A DNA stretch of 64,000 nt from Unio delphinus. Taxonomy: Eukaryota; Mollusca; Bivalvia; Unionida; Unionidae. Where the stretch lies: NCBI GenBank assembly GCA_029339505.1, contig JAQISU010000170.1, positions 1,886,001 to 1,950,000 of the forward strand, written 5' to 3'. The position numbers and the translations under genes are program-made. A model generated the notes under the pieces. The model was not told where the DNA came from. It ran no database searches and saw nothing but the letters and a program-made list of their open reading frames with translations. The number at the start of each line of letters is the position of its first letter. Position 1 is the first letter of the stretch. Positions 13,001-24,230 of the stretch are shown in pieces.

Positions 13001-13975
13001 TGCATTTACATAGGAATCTGTCGGCTTCTCAGACAGGAAATGTCCGTCTTTCACCGGAACCCATTCAGCACGAAAGACCTTCTCGTCCTGGCTCCCCACA
13101 ACAGCATTGCTGATGATATCTTCGAAAGATTTCTTTCTTAAGCAATCTAGTATTGCGACTGACGATCCATATGGACAATTAAAAGCTTTAGCTAGACGTT
13201 CTGCGTATTTTTTGGGGTGTTCCTCAAAAGCCCAAGGGCAAAATGGGCTACCGCTTTCGACGATGATCCTCTTAAAGTAGCCTTGATTTTCTCTGAACAA
13301 AGCTTGTGTTATAGCGCTAGCCGCTCCAGCGGAGTTCCCAAATATAGTCACCATATGAGGGTCTCCTCCAAAAGCGGCAATATTGTCGTGTACCCATTTG
13401 ATGGCCAGTCTCTGATCCCATAAACCGAAATTACCGGGTGCATTATCATCTTCTGTGCTAAGGAAACCGAGGGCTGACAATCGATAGTTGAACGTTACTA
13501 CCACGACATCACCAAGCATGGCCACATTCTCTGCAGCATAGATTCCTGCCTGACCGATTACGTAAGCTCCTCCATAGATCCAGATCATAACGGGATACTT
13601 TTTTCCGGAAGTTACTGCTGCCTCTGGAACGAAGACATTAATTGTAAGGCAGTCCTCAGACTGGGCGGGGTTGCCAGGCAACCATTGTTGTAAATAGAAC
13701 GAAAACTGCGGACAGCCTTTTCCGAAGGTGCTTGCATTAAATGGGGATGTAAATGATGCCTTTGGTACGGGTTTACTGAACCGTCTTTGTCCAATAGGTG
13801 GTTCAGCGAATGGAATCCCTAGATACTGATAAACTTTGCCAGTTTTTCCTCCAAAGGTCGCAGACGTTGAGTGACCAATGATTGATCCAGCTGTGCTATT
13901 TACTATTCTGGAGTCTCCATTAGCAAAGCCGAGGAAAATAATATATATAACTACTTGGAATAAAAAAGTCGCCAT
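9781..13975 (-). CDS. Secreted type-B carboxylesterase / cholinesterase-like protein, two exons
   Basis: Exon 1 (13975-12435) ends at a GT donor inside TCCGGGTACGT. Exon 2 (10000-9781) follows a TTTTTTATTACAG acceptor, and the join completes a glycine codon, giving about 586 codons. Residues 1-20 form a signal peptide. An alpha/beta-hydrolase fold follows, with EDCLTINVFVP (107-117), oxyanion-hole GGA (135-137) and FNYRLSALGFLS. The nucleophile elbow is GNSAG with Ser215, where most of the family has GESAG. His467 lies in NHGDEVPYVFG. The acid of the triad appears to be Asp341 (SYDGAF), where cholinesterases have Glu. Exon 2 supplies the usual C-terminal segment with NPNTP, TWPVF, YIYL and DFWLNL. 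The family hydrolyses carboxyl esters; this protein is probably secreted, with unknown substrate. No membrane anchor is seen. Confidence 0.9.
10001..12434 (-). other. Esterase intron
   Basis: A 2434-bp GT-AG intron. It is AT-rich and holds the 24-bp tandem repeat at 11581-11667; nothing else is recognised. Confidence 0.8.
11581..11667. repeat. 24-bp tandem repeat, 3.6 units
   Basis: Near-perfect units ATTCCAAGAAATATAATTAA plus TTGT. The units are almost identical, so the array is young. Confidence 0.95.
12435..13975 (-). CDS. Esterase exon 1
   Basis: Codons 1 to 513 plus two bases of codon 514. The ATG at 13975-13973 is followed directly by the signal peptide. The frame would run on to 12416 if unspliced, adding a non-homologous YVLLY tail, which argues for use of the donor at 12434-12433. 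Confidence 0.9.
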
Positions 13976-14030
13976 ATTGGACTTGATTTCTTGTTAAACA
14001 GCGGTCTGCGGTCTGTAAGATTTTCGCCTC

Positions 14031-14038
14031 TTTATATG
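14031..14038 (-). promoter_or_regulatory. Candidate TATA box of the esterase gene
   Basis: The minus strand reads GCATATAAAGAGG, about 57 bp upstream of the esterase ATG. This spacing suits a TATA box with a short 5' UTR. Confidence 0.55.
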
Positions 14039-14900
14039 CACCGGATCCTTATCGCCTGACAGAAACAGGTGTGCGCCGTGTCTTACTTTACATCCAAATG
14101 TAGACAAGTAGGACATTGACACGTGTGTCATGATACGTCCTTGTAAATGTGCTGTTCTCAAGGAAACGTATCTTTCTACAAAGAATTTGTCTTAACAGCT
14201 GGAACTCAAACTGTTCAAATATATGTTGTTAATTGTGCGAGAACGGTATTATCTCTATAACTCTTTTATTAATTTTTACTAGAGAAAACTCAGGCCATTT
14301 GCTAAGTAAATCTGCATGAGAAATGAGCTTATATGTGTGGAGAGAAAAATATCATGATATAGGTTAGAAAATGTTTGATCTCCAGACAAATTGACAAAAA
14401 TACCCTTGCTCTGATATTTAGAAGCAACGATCTTATTCATTGATCATATTAGTTTGTAACAAAGTAACTTGCGATAAAAGAAAACTAAATATGGTTCGAA
14501 AGAAACTCACAGCTCGCCCCGCCACACATACAGTCACATCCACCCCCACCCACACACCCACTCCCTCTCTCTCAGAAAATATAAATGTCCGTTCTTCAGT
14601 CTTGGGGCTATACTCACAGACATTTGGATTTTACCTTCTAGTATTGAATCAGCTTCTACTTTATCATAAAAGCTAGGGCATATTATTCTAGCCATCAACA
14701 TTTTTATATCATAAGGTGCATCTAGTCCATCGGTAAAAAGAAAAATATGATACCCTGTTCTTTATTGATTTATTACTTGCATTCTTTTAGCGGTTAACTT
14801 AGAAAATACCTCCTGAGTCCATGCAGAAATATTTTACCCTATTCTAAAAGGCCAATACCTAAGTTGTTAATATACACGTGAGACTGTTTATTGAAAGGCA
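14039..14900. other. Intergenic, no gene recognised
   Basis: Upstream region of the esterase gene. It has a C-rich patch near 14520-14560 and no other supported feature. Confidence 0.45.
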
Positions 14901-15300
14901 GAGAAATAGAGAGTGTACATAGAGGGGCAGAAAAATGTAGAGTGTATATAGCCGTGTATAAATATAGAGAGTGTATTTATAGCCGTGTAGAAATATGGAG
15001 AGTGTATTTATAGCCGTGTAGAAATATAGAGAGTGTATATAACCGTGTATAAATATAGAGAGTGTATATTGCCGTGTATAAATATAAAGAGTGTATATAG
15101 CCGTGTAAAAATATAGAGAGTGTATATAGAAGTGTATAAATATAAAGAGTGTATATAGCCGTGTAAAATTCTAGAGAGTGTATATAGAAGTGTATAAATA
15201 CAGAATGTGTATAATGAAGGGCAGAATTATAGAGATGGAATGTAGAAATTTAAAACTAAAGAGAGTGTATACAGAAGAGCAGGAATGAAGAAATTTATAG
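14901..15300. repeat. Minisatellite, unit about 28-29 bp
   Basis: About a dozen diverged units of the form AGAGAGTGTATATAGCCGTG plus TATAAATAT. Units alternate between GCCGTG and GAAGTG variants, and the array decays at both ends. Confidence 0.85.
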
Positions 15301-15499
15301 AAGACAGAAATATAGATATTGTAAAAAAAAAAGGGCAGAAAGAGAGAGGGACTTTATTTTTTACGCACATTACTATTAAAGATCTGCTATATTTTTGTAT
15401 GGAAAAATGGGAACCAGCATAGAAATGGATGAACATAACATATAGTATATTTTTTGCTTGTTTGTTTGATTAGGATTTTTAACGTAGTTTTAACACTTT

Positions 15500-15777
15500 T
15501 CAGTCATATCGCTACGCTGTCTGCATTGTGGCAGTTTATAGTGATGTCTTGCACTGGAACATCATGCCGCAGACATGTAGCATGATGTCCCACCCAGTCA
15601 CATTATTCTGACACCAGACTAATCAGTCCTAAAACTAACGTTTAATCCTGAGCGACAAGCGAGGCAGCTGTTAGTACCATTTTTGTAAGTATTTTGTATG
15701 ACTCGGCCAGAGATCGAACCCACGACCTCCCGCTTTCGCGGCGGGCGCTCTAACCACTAGGCCACTGGAGCGGTCTA
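15500..15777 (-). mobile_element. tRNA-headed SINE, near full length
   Basis: Read on the minus strand, the element starts with a tRNA-like head that has an A box (GGCCTAGTGGTTAGAGCG) and a B box (GTGGGTTCGATCTC). A body follows with TTAGTTTTAGGACTGATTAG, GGATAAT-like and GTGACTGGGTGGGACATCAT segments, and it ends near CGATATGACTGAAAAG. The same body occurs at 21003, 37607 and 55428. Nearest known families are tRNA-derived SINEs of bivalves, but I cannot assign a named one. Confidence 0.8.
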
Positions 15778-17651
15778 TAGTATATATGGGTTTGGATGGC
15801 CGGGATTGGTTGATAGTAAAAGTTATTTTGTTGTAAATATAATCTTTTGACAGCGTATTCTACTATTTTAGTTGCAACTACAATAATAGAGACATTGATT
15901 TCTTAATGAAATTTCAGTTCTTTAAAAGTCTTGAATTTGGAATACTCATTTCTTACATTATCACCTGATTCTTTGGTGTGGAATTGAAAGCACATGTTTC
16001 AAATACATGTAGGTCCAGAAAATTCCGCTGGCATCCAAGTTTCGTCTATACTGATAAATACAGGTTTGATCATTGACTTTGACATTTTAAATTACTGAAT
16101 TTTTAATATCATGGTGTTTGCATAAGTTTATTATTGGAACGGAATTAGTTTCCTGAGTCCTTTAATGGGAAATCATCTAAATATATAATTTACTAAAAGG
16201 ATATTGCTTATCAAATTATAACATACATTCTGGTCAAAATTGATTATGACATGAATTTTATTCCTGTCAAAAGTATTACAGAAAATCAATATCTCTATGC
16301 AAAATGAAAAAGAGCTTGCCGTTAGGAGAGTGCATATGCCTGTCATTTACATAGACTGCAAAGATGACCAGTGCTACAATATAAACTCAAAATGAGATAA
16401 GATATATTGTATTGATGTGGGAGGCGCGAAATAATTAATAGATAGGAATATGTGATATTGAATTAGGTCAACTATCGTTCAAAACAAAGACCAATTCGTG
16501 AAATGGAATGAACCTATTCCTCACATCGCTGTTTCCATCTATTTTTCTTTCTTTCATCCCTACACATATAACCATTAAAATTATCAATCTGCAAAAGCTG
16601 TCATTAAAATAAAGCTGATGAAAGGATAATGCTGAAATGTTGATGTATTATTTATCTAGTTGATACCTCTCAAGCATTACTTTATGATATATAGCGCCAA
16701 GAAATCTTCACATTTTGCATCTTTTGTGACAAACACAAGGAAAAACAGAGTGATGGTCTATTTTAATCGTATTCTTGGAGTTTTGAAACGTATTCATTCA
16801 AGTTGGAGAACTATATATTTCTTCCTTATTTCAGTACCCATTTACGCATAAATGAAATGCCCATCTCATGATTTTGTCGTAATTGAATATTGAGAATTAG
16901 GAAATAGCAGGGCCTTGGACCGGGCAGGACAACTAGAACATACTTACGAGGGCCCACAACGTTCAAGGCGACCCACCGCCGTAACAATTATAATTCATAG
17001 GGGCATACAGGAGAATTTTCCTGACTCCCACAAGTCATGTGCTCTGTCCTGGGAACGAGATTAAGGCAGAGCCTGCCTTGGAACCATTGGATCGATTTTG
17101 TCCAATCGGACCCAAAGGTCACTGGGGTCCGCGCGTTAGCAATTTATGAAAATATATTGATAGACAGAAAGTAATTAAAAAAGTTATGAACGAAAATGTC
17201 AGGTTTAATAATGGATTAAACTTGTTTAAAAGTTTGTTTCAAATGCCATGCTCACAGGAGTCTTTGCGCGTAAATACAGCCCAGCTAAAATGATCCAAAA
17301 TCCTGCCCCGCGTTTGCTGAGGTCGGTACTGATTAGTGGCCATGGACATGTACACGAATGACACCACTTCTTATCTCCATATTAATCACATTCTCAGTGG
17401 TTATTGACTTCCAAAAAATTAGGTCAGGGTACTGAAAAAGTAGGCTAGATTCGTGTTGATCAAGTTCAAATGCAAGTCACGTAAGGTTACTCACATTTGG
17501 ACTATTATACTGGTTATATAGATTTCACTAAAAAATAACAAAGGATGATAACGCAACTTTTCGGGTATGTGTGTGCGTCTGCCTTGTAGTCTCATTGTTA
17601 TAATTATACTGGTATTTACGTCTCTAAATCTCTCTCCAAGTCTTTTGAGCA
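15778..17651. other. No gene recognised
   Basis: AT-rich sequence with a GC-richer island at 16905-17140 (CAGGGCC start, several GGGCCC and TCCAATCGGACC-like segments). The island looks like repeat DNA, but I could not find its ends. Confidence 0.4.
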
Positions 17652-17714
17652 GTATGTATGTATGTATGTATGTATGTATGTATGTATGTATGTATGTATG
17701 TATGTATGTATGTA

Positions 17715-17768
<54 letters not shown>

Positions 17769-17827
17769 CGTTTATGTATGTATGTATGTATGTATGTATG
17801 TATGTATGTATGTATGTATGTATGTAT
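17652..17827. repeat. GTAT / GT / GTAT compound microsatellite
   Basis: A tetranucleotide GTAT run, then a GT dinucleotide run, then GTAT again. The four open frames across it are repeat artefacts. Confidence 0.95.
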
Positions 17828-18109
17828 TAAAACGACAAGGAGTCCCAAATCGGAAGTATAAAGGGTTATCGTTTGGATATTTAATGTTGATCATTTTCAA
17901 GAACATGTACTAAAATCTTGCTCCTTATTCGCAAAACACAAGCCTGATTATGAAAGAAACTCCGATTAAGTTGTTGTTGTTGTTATAAGGTTTCTTCAGC
18001 ACACAATAAACTATACACGACTGCCAATATTAATAGTGGATGAAGACCCCGGGAAAAAAAAACACCGGACAGAACCACCGATCCAAGTGAAGCTACTAAC
18101 AAACTGTCT

Positions 18110-18222
18110 CACATGCCCACATTGGTCGAACTTGAGACCCGAACCTATTTAGACACAGGTGAGATGCCAGTGATCCATAACGGTGAGCGCTGTAGACCAC
18201 TCGGCCATTTGGGGCCCTTCGA
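18110..18222 (-). mobile_element. tRNA-Leu/Ser-like SINE head
   Basis: The minus strand has an A box AATGGCCGAGTGGTCTACAG and a B box GGTTCGGGTCTCAAG. The stretch between them is longer than in a simple tRNA, and the flanks do not form an acceptor stem. This differs from the SINE family at 15500. Confidence 0.5.
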
Positions 18223-18474
18223 TTAAGAATAAACGATAAACGGACAGTGTTTAGTACAATTTTTTTTCAGGACAGACTTTACACAAGATCAACAACAACA
18301 AAATTCAAGTTACTATACTAAACAATTTTATATCAGCACAGATAAAGCTCGCAAGAGTTTCCATTACTCTGGAAATTGATATAATAAGGAAATTAACTCT
18401 TGCAACATATTTATGGTACTAAGCACCAGTTAATTCATACTTACTGACAGGGACGTCATCTGGGAAGAGGAGGC

Positions 18475-18536
18475 GGGGGGGGGGGGGGGGTTCGAACCCG
18501 CGACGAACGCTGTAACCACTACTACACAAGATCAGT
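18475..18536 (-). mobile_element. tRNA-like fragment, SINE relic
   Basis: The minus strand reads GTAGTAGTGGTTACAGCGTT, then CGTCGCGGGTTCGAACCCC next to a poly-G tract on plus. This gives A-box-like and B-box sequences without a complete cloverleaf. Confidence 0.45.
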
Positions 18537-19654
18537 CGATATGCAAGGTAAAGGAATGATTGCCGGATGACAATATAATGATTTTACATCAAAGTGAAAA
18601 CTGATTATGACAAACGATTCTAGCTTATAATATGATTTTGTACAAAGACACATCATTTTACTATCTGACAAAGAAGGTTTGCTTGTATATCATGGGTTGA
18701 AGAGGATTTCCATCCTACACTCTGTATAAGACAGACGGGCACATGTTGCGCACATGTCCGAATAATAATGTCTACATTCTGATCACATGTCAACAGCATT
18801 GGAAGATGCCGGAAGATATGGAACGCGCGCATGTCCATTTTTATCATTAATGATCACAAAAATGGCAACAGGTTCTATACTCTCACTGATAATTTAAAAG
18901 CGATATCTAGACATACAAACTAATTTGCAGACATTAAACGACCGTTATTCATATGCTTGCAACAAATATTACTTCCGGTCGACTAGAAAGTTTAGCCCTA
19001 TGTATAAAACAGACAACATTCTTGCCACATGCCGCCTTTGAACTTGTTTTGTCGCTCATGACATGAATACAATCGTATTTCGCCAATTTGCGATTTCGAG
19101 TTTTCCATATAGTTTGTCTAATCCGAAAAAAGTGTTTTGTTCTTGCCTTGTGTAAAATGTCATTGTATACGTTGTATTATTAATTTTTGAGGCCTCGAAT
19201 CGGATGCAGAATGTTGAGTTAGAGACAAACTGTATTCTATATCATGACTTGGCGAACGCATGTTGTATTAATTGCTAATGAAGCCAGCGAACTATGCAAG
19301 ATAGAACAAATTAAAACACGAAATATTCTTGTAGAGAGCGTTAACAATGTTGACATCATACCAGATAATTTAGTAATGGATCACTTGGATGAGTACAAGA
19401 CCAATAATAAAATAGAAAATCTTAGTATTACGGGGGAAAAACAGAAGAGGCGGCACATGAAAATAGTATGACACCAATGTCTGTAGATATGAAAAGCAAT
19501 ACCATGAAACCTTTCCTTCAATAGCAATAGCGCTAAACACCTTAGGTACACATAGGATGCCATATAGTATTGCTGAACCGGTATACAAAAACAATATCCT
19601 ACTCGACCATTAACAATAGGTCATCATCAATCTCTTGACCTAGTGTGTTCGTTT
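18537..19654. other. No gene recognised
   Basis: One 75-codon plus frame at 19244-19471 has a reasonable composition but no recognised motif. Otherwise nothing. Confidence 0.4.
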
Positions 19655-19815
19655 AGTTCCCTCCTCCTGTCTCGATCATGTGCCAATGCCTATGTCTTCG
19701 CAAGACTTTTCCTGGTCCATTCTGTGATGTTGTCAGTCCACGTTTTTCTCTTTCTACCTCTCCTTCTGCCACCTTTGACACTTCCCTGCAGTACTGTTGT
19801 GGATAGAATGTTGGC
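19655..19815 (-). pseudogene. LINE ORF2 C-terminal fragment, RTE-like
   Basis: The minus strand encodes TVLQGSVKGGRRRGRKRKTW followed by TDNITEWTRKSL and then a stop. This matches the basic tail of RTE-like LINE polyproteins, where GGRRRGR-x-x-K-x-W-x-D-N-I-x-E-W is a hallmark near the C terminus. Only this short segment is recognisable, and a stop falls where ETxxLAxDR would follow. It is probably a 5'-truncated, decayed LINE copy. The plus-strand leucine-rich frame here is a shadow. Confidence 0.5.
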
Positions 19816-20494
19816 TCTAGTAACAATAGGTGCTACTCATTTAATGTCACATACGGTGTCATACACAATTTGTAGTATATTTTGTATAGAGTGTTAGTTT
19901 TCTGTATGGTATTCAATCAGATACAGTACTGCCAAAAGACCAGGAGCTACCACAACAGCTGTCTTGGTTGTATAATGACACTGATCTAGTGTACTTAAGC
20001 CACTCTTTAGGATAAGTCTTTTAATCGTAGGCAGAGTCCATTTTTATTTAGCGTGATTGTTCTTAGAACATGGTGATCCAGTCGAAACTTATTCGCGGTG
20101 ACATCGTTTCTCGCCAGAGAGCACTAAGGGAATTTAAAAAAAAGAAGAAAAAAATCCCACATAAACAACAAATCGGGGGGAGCACATGCACACAAAGAAA
20201 TGTTTGACATTTTTAAGGGGGGGGGGCATCTGTTTGGTGCCCAAAAAAAAAGAAAGAGAGCAGTCAGGTAGTCATCATATGTAAAAACACTCTCTACCAT
20301 TTTGTCTTGATCCTCTTCTGATGTCTGGACTATCTATCAGATTTAGCACGTACCTTTGTTCCCTTAATGCAATTGCTTTTTGTATAATTAGCTAGGAATG
20401 TTTTGTTTTCTTTCCGTTATAGTACTTGCTAGACGAACTGCTTTTCCATTCAGGACAACCTAAGAAATCAAAATTGTCTCGGATGACAAACCCT

Positions 20495-22028
20495 AGTAAA
20501 CATGTTCTATTCTAATTTCATAACAGAGCGAACCTATGTCAACGCTAATATTACTTTGACAACGCCATAGTGTACAGTATTTATGACATGTTTTGATAAC
20601 TTAACCACAGCAAACTCCTAAATTGGTTTGTTAAGATTTATATTTATTTTTCTCCTATGGACTGAAACCACGTTCTCATCGAAATAGTATTTGAGATGAA
20701 ACCGTTAGTTTCAACACCTGATTGGCTAGCTTTACTTTGATACGTTTTCAAGTATTCTCCATGATTTTCCAAATAATGCTTTGTTTATGAGCTTGTACAA
20801 ATCTAACTTCAAATCGCTACTAGAAGCTGTTCCCTTTGCCTTAATGACATCAACAAGCCTACAGGTTAGCCTCATGCCTAAAGTTCAGAACACAGAGAAA
20901 TATTACAACATGTAATTTATGTCGAAGACTAAATTCGAGTGTCATAGCGGTAAATGTAGCATGCTTCATCATGTATAATAATGTATCAATATTGGCATCT
21001 TCATATTAAAATGGTACTAGCTGCTGCCTCGCTTTGAGTTCAACATTAAAAGGTTAGTGTTAGGAATGGTCAGGCTGGTATCAGGATAATGTGACTGGAT
21101 ACGACACGATGCTATATGTCTGTTACATAATGCCCAATGCTAGACATCGTAGCGATATGCCTGAATTTTTAAAAAGCTACATTAATAATCCAAATCACAC
21201 ACACGCATACATATACACAAACGCATTCTGAAATTGCCAGCGCCTAGGGTTTTTATTTCTAAAGCGCTGTTGTTTAGACATTAAACATTATGTCGTCTAG
21301 TGTAATACATTCTGGTGTAAAAAGGTATTCGCCATGCGCATCATGTTGCTCGACTAGATTTTCTAATACGCTCCGATAGCATCTTAATATCTTCCGCATC
21401 ATCTTCTGGCAACATCCAAGAAACATCTACACGTTAAGCTTATGTAATGGGGCCCAGTCATTCAAATTAGTATGGTCTTAAATTATAACATATTTTGTTT
21501 CTGTGTTTTGTTGCATCATGTCAGATATCTGTTGTTGGCGACACGGGGTCACTTTGTGGTGATTGATATACCACTGAGTATTCCATTTTCGATAACGTTA
21601 TACGTGTCATATCAATAAGCAACTTTAGATGTTCGTCATCAGCATGAGTTTTGTATTAAACGATAGCTCAGGACAAGAATAGAACTAAAAGCTAGTGCGC
21701 ATTATGATACGAAAATTCTCAAACACGTCCAATTTCAGATACAGATTATCTTACTCACATCCAAGGTGCTGAAATCGTAGACCTATTCTTTTACCTATTC
21801 TTCATAAAAAAAATTGTTAATGCCATTCAACTTGCTATATAATCCTTTTCTTGTTGCCAGAGCTCTCACATCAAATGTTTCCCACGATATCAAGTACTCA
21901 TACGGGTACACTCCTTTGCCAGTTAGCAGATTGACTGATCTAGCCGACAGCAATATTCTTCTAAGGTGTCTCTGCACGAGTTTGAATTCTTGATTAGTGA
22001 AGTTTTCATGAACTGCAAGCTGTTTCAG
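20495..22028 (-). pseudogene. polB: Polinton protein-primed DNA polymerase B, broken
   Basis: Conserved pieces follow one another on the minus strand in several frames: LLTGKGVYPYEYLISWETFD (about 21930-21870); YLKLDVFENFR (about 21740-21690), with part of the usual block before it missing; IENGILSGIS and ANNRYL (21600-21520); the motif A region DHTNLND (about 21465), where the usual NLYG is lost; LPEDDAEDIKML (about 21400); LDLYKLINKALFGKSW (20820-20740), which resembles the motif B region; and DIGSLCYEI (about 20535), where DTDS would carry two catalytic aspartates and the second is replaced by glycine. These define DNA_pol_B_2-type polymerases of Polintons. Several frameshifts and stops make it non-functional. 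The gap at 21000-21280 is largely the SINE insertion. No function remains. Confidence 0.75.
21003..21172 (+). mobile_element. SINE copy, 5'-truncated, inside Polinton polB
   Basis: Matches the body and tail of the SINE at 15500 (TGCCTCGCTTTGAGTTCAAC, GGATAATGTGACTGG, ending near CGATATGCCTGAATTTTT). The tRNA head is missing. It lies between two blocks of the polymerase relic, so it inserted after the Polinton. Confidence 0.75.
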
Positions 22029-23184
22029 AAACGCTATTCACCCAGAGAAAATGATGGATTTTATGTTTGACTTTTTCATTAGGCATATTGATCAACCAAC
22101 CAGAATTCGACCAGAGCCCATGACTTAAAAGTCATCAGTCTTGTTTCTTAACGAACTAAACCGTTCTTTTATGGTTCTATGTCTCCTTATAAAATGCTTG
22201 CACTGGATCTTAACTAAAATGCGCTTTCGGTTTTGATATCACAAATATTTGTAAAGACCAAGCTAATGCAAGAAAACAGTGTTATATCATACTGCAGACA
22301 CTGCTCGCCTTACAAAATCGTTTTTATATATGACTTAGCAAACGTATCTAAAATGTGATATAACAGAAACCCGTTTGGTTGCATAGCACACGTCTTTGTG
22401 ATAGCCAGCAAATGTCTGCCCTCATCCCACTTGAGAACGCAATCCATGGTTGTGCTCGTTATATATAATTGGCAGGTTATGTTTTCTATCTGATCATTCC
22501 TCGAGTCACTACCATCATATTGTTCTGATACAAAATAATATGCGGCGCATCAGCAATATTTAAGTAGCAGATAATATGGTATCACACTACCAATTGTTTC
22601 TCCAAGGACCTCAGTGTGAATGTTCGTTGAAATAAATATCCTTTTTATCCTACTCCTATCCGCTATACCATACAGTTATATGTCTGTTAGCAACGTTTAA
22701 GTTAGAAACCGATGGCATTCCAACCATGGATCATGCATTTGCTAAATTTCATTGTTTCTCGTTGGTGACACCGCAGTAATATCCATATGAATTTCCATAT
22801 CAGAATCTCTGTATAATTCTATTAAAATTGACTCGATCAGTAGTTGTGACTGATCCAATTACACGCGTATAAAAATAGACAATATTATCTGATATAATAT
22901 ATAGCTTATTTGGAGAACAAATATACGAACCTGATGAACACAAACTACGATTACTCGTGCAATTATGTTCAGAGCGATTACCTGCATCATAACAACATCA
23001 TACCTGTATCATACCAAAGAGTATGAATAAGTTAGCGCAATTGACCCTGTTGTTTGAGAAAGTAGTGATGTAACAAAATCTTAAACAGGCAAATCACGTT
23101 AAACTTACCAGCACGAAGAAATTTACCCACGTTTGATTCGGCCGTTAAAATAATATTCCTTCACCTGGGTATGCTAGACAAGCC

Positions 23185-23433
23185 CGGTGGCGTCACTAGG
23201 GTTGGTGTCAGCCAGTGCTGTCCCTCATCGTATCTGCCCCATAAAACTCCTTCCTGCACAAAAAATCAAACCTGTTATAGACAGTCACGTGCGGTAACTC
23301 ATGGGGTTACACAATTGATCTCCTTCCGGCACAGAATTTCAAAACATTTATAGTCATTTTGGTGTCACCCACTCTGATAGTGTCACTCTATGAGGCCCGC
23401 AACCCCGCACTACCCTCCGCAGCAAAGCCACTG
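23185..23433. mobile_element. hAT-type MITE, 249 bp
   Basis: Starts CGGTGGCGTCACTAGGGTTG and ends CAGCAAAGCCACTG, so the termini are inverted GTGGC/GCCAC ends. It is flanked by 8-bp duplications GACAAGCC (23177-23184) and GACAAACC (23434-23441), 7 of 8 matching. The internal GGTGTCACC-type motifs are common in such elements. It has no coding capacity and lies between the Polinton integrase and polymerase relics. Confidence 0.65.
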
Positions 23434-23789
23434 GACAAACCTGCTATATGCAAGCCTGTTTCAGAACAAGAGTAAGAAGAAACCGACATAATTGTTTGTA
23501 TGCATGTACCTGCATATATCGTGTTTGCTACAGGGTGCAGACATGATAATGACCTGCAAGTGTATCACAGAGACAATGCAGACAATTCCTGTTAATGCAA
23601 TTACCCAGAGATGTGTTCGTTATTAATTTTTATTCTTTTAAACGTAACAGGAATTGTCTTTAATACCACTGACATAACAAACTATTATTTGGTACAGTTC
23701 TTCGTATGATCTTTCTGGAGTATGTTCTTAATTCTGCTGAGTCAAACTCGTTTGTCGTCATTATCCTTTTTCATGAAAAGTAATTTTCT

Positions 23790-24230
23790 GCTATATTGCA
23801 CTGATTTGCATTATCACTAGCTTTAGCCGGAGCCAACCCACTACTCAGTGTTTCGTATCACTGTATTTGTCCAAAAGAGGTTGCAGCTCCTTCAGTTATT
23901 TATTGTTTATTTATTGTGAAATGCTTTCATACAGCATTCCTAAAGTGATAGCTGCTTTACCTTCATGAAACGGTGTGCACTCGTTGATTCAATTTTCTTA
24001 AAGTCACGTCTCAAACATGTTGTTATATATAAATTGCGCTGCCTTGATCTACAAAGATGACAAAGATGATAACGACAGTAGCTTCTGCTTTTTTAAGTGG
24101 CAAGCTTCACGCATACTTACATAAAACTAAATGTTTTACGTCTCTGTTCTATTCAGACAAAATGGGCTTCATGTCGATTACATCAGCAGACCAAATATCA
24201 TCTATTACCATTACCAATAATTCTACGCCT
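23790..24230 (-). pseudogene. Polinton integrase (retroviral type), broken
   Basis: The minus strand shows the DDE core in order. DDIWSADVIDM (about 24207-24175) carries the first aspartate, in the D-x-W-x-x-D-L-V-x-M setting typical of Polinton integrases. After an interval containing LPLKK comes VDQGSAIY (about 24053-24030) with the second aspartate. FHEGKAAI (about 23972-23948) fits the HNEGKA block of the catalytic glutamate. The downstream KYSDTKH and APAKAS resemble the usual YNNTKH-x-x-x-x-x-P-x-x-A segment. Stops occur after the first block and a frame change lies between the second and third. These proteins insert Polinton DNA and make 6-bp target duplications. This copy cannot be translated. 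Confidence 0.75.

Noticed and set aside
16905..17140. Candidate MITE in GC-rich island starting CAGGGCC
   Set aside because: No matching inverted end or target duplication found.
17567..17913. Several 70-90 codon frames rich in MYVC and YIHT
   Set aside because: Translations of GTAT/GT repeats on both strands.
19643..19897. Plus-strand 84-codon hydrophobic frame
   Set aside because: Antisense shadow of an RTE-like LINE tail on the minus strand.
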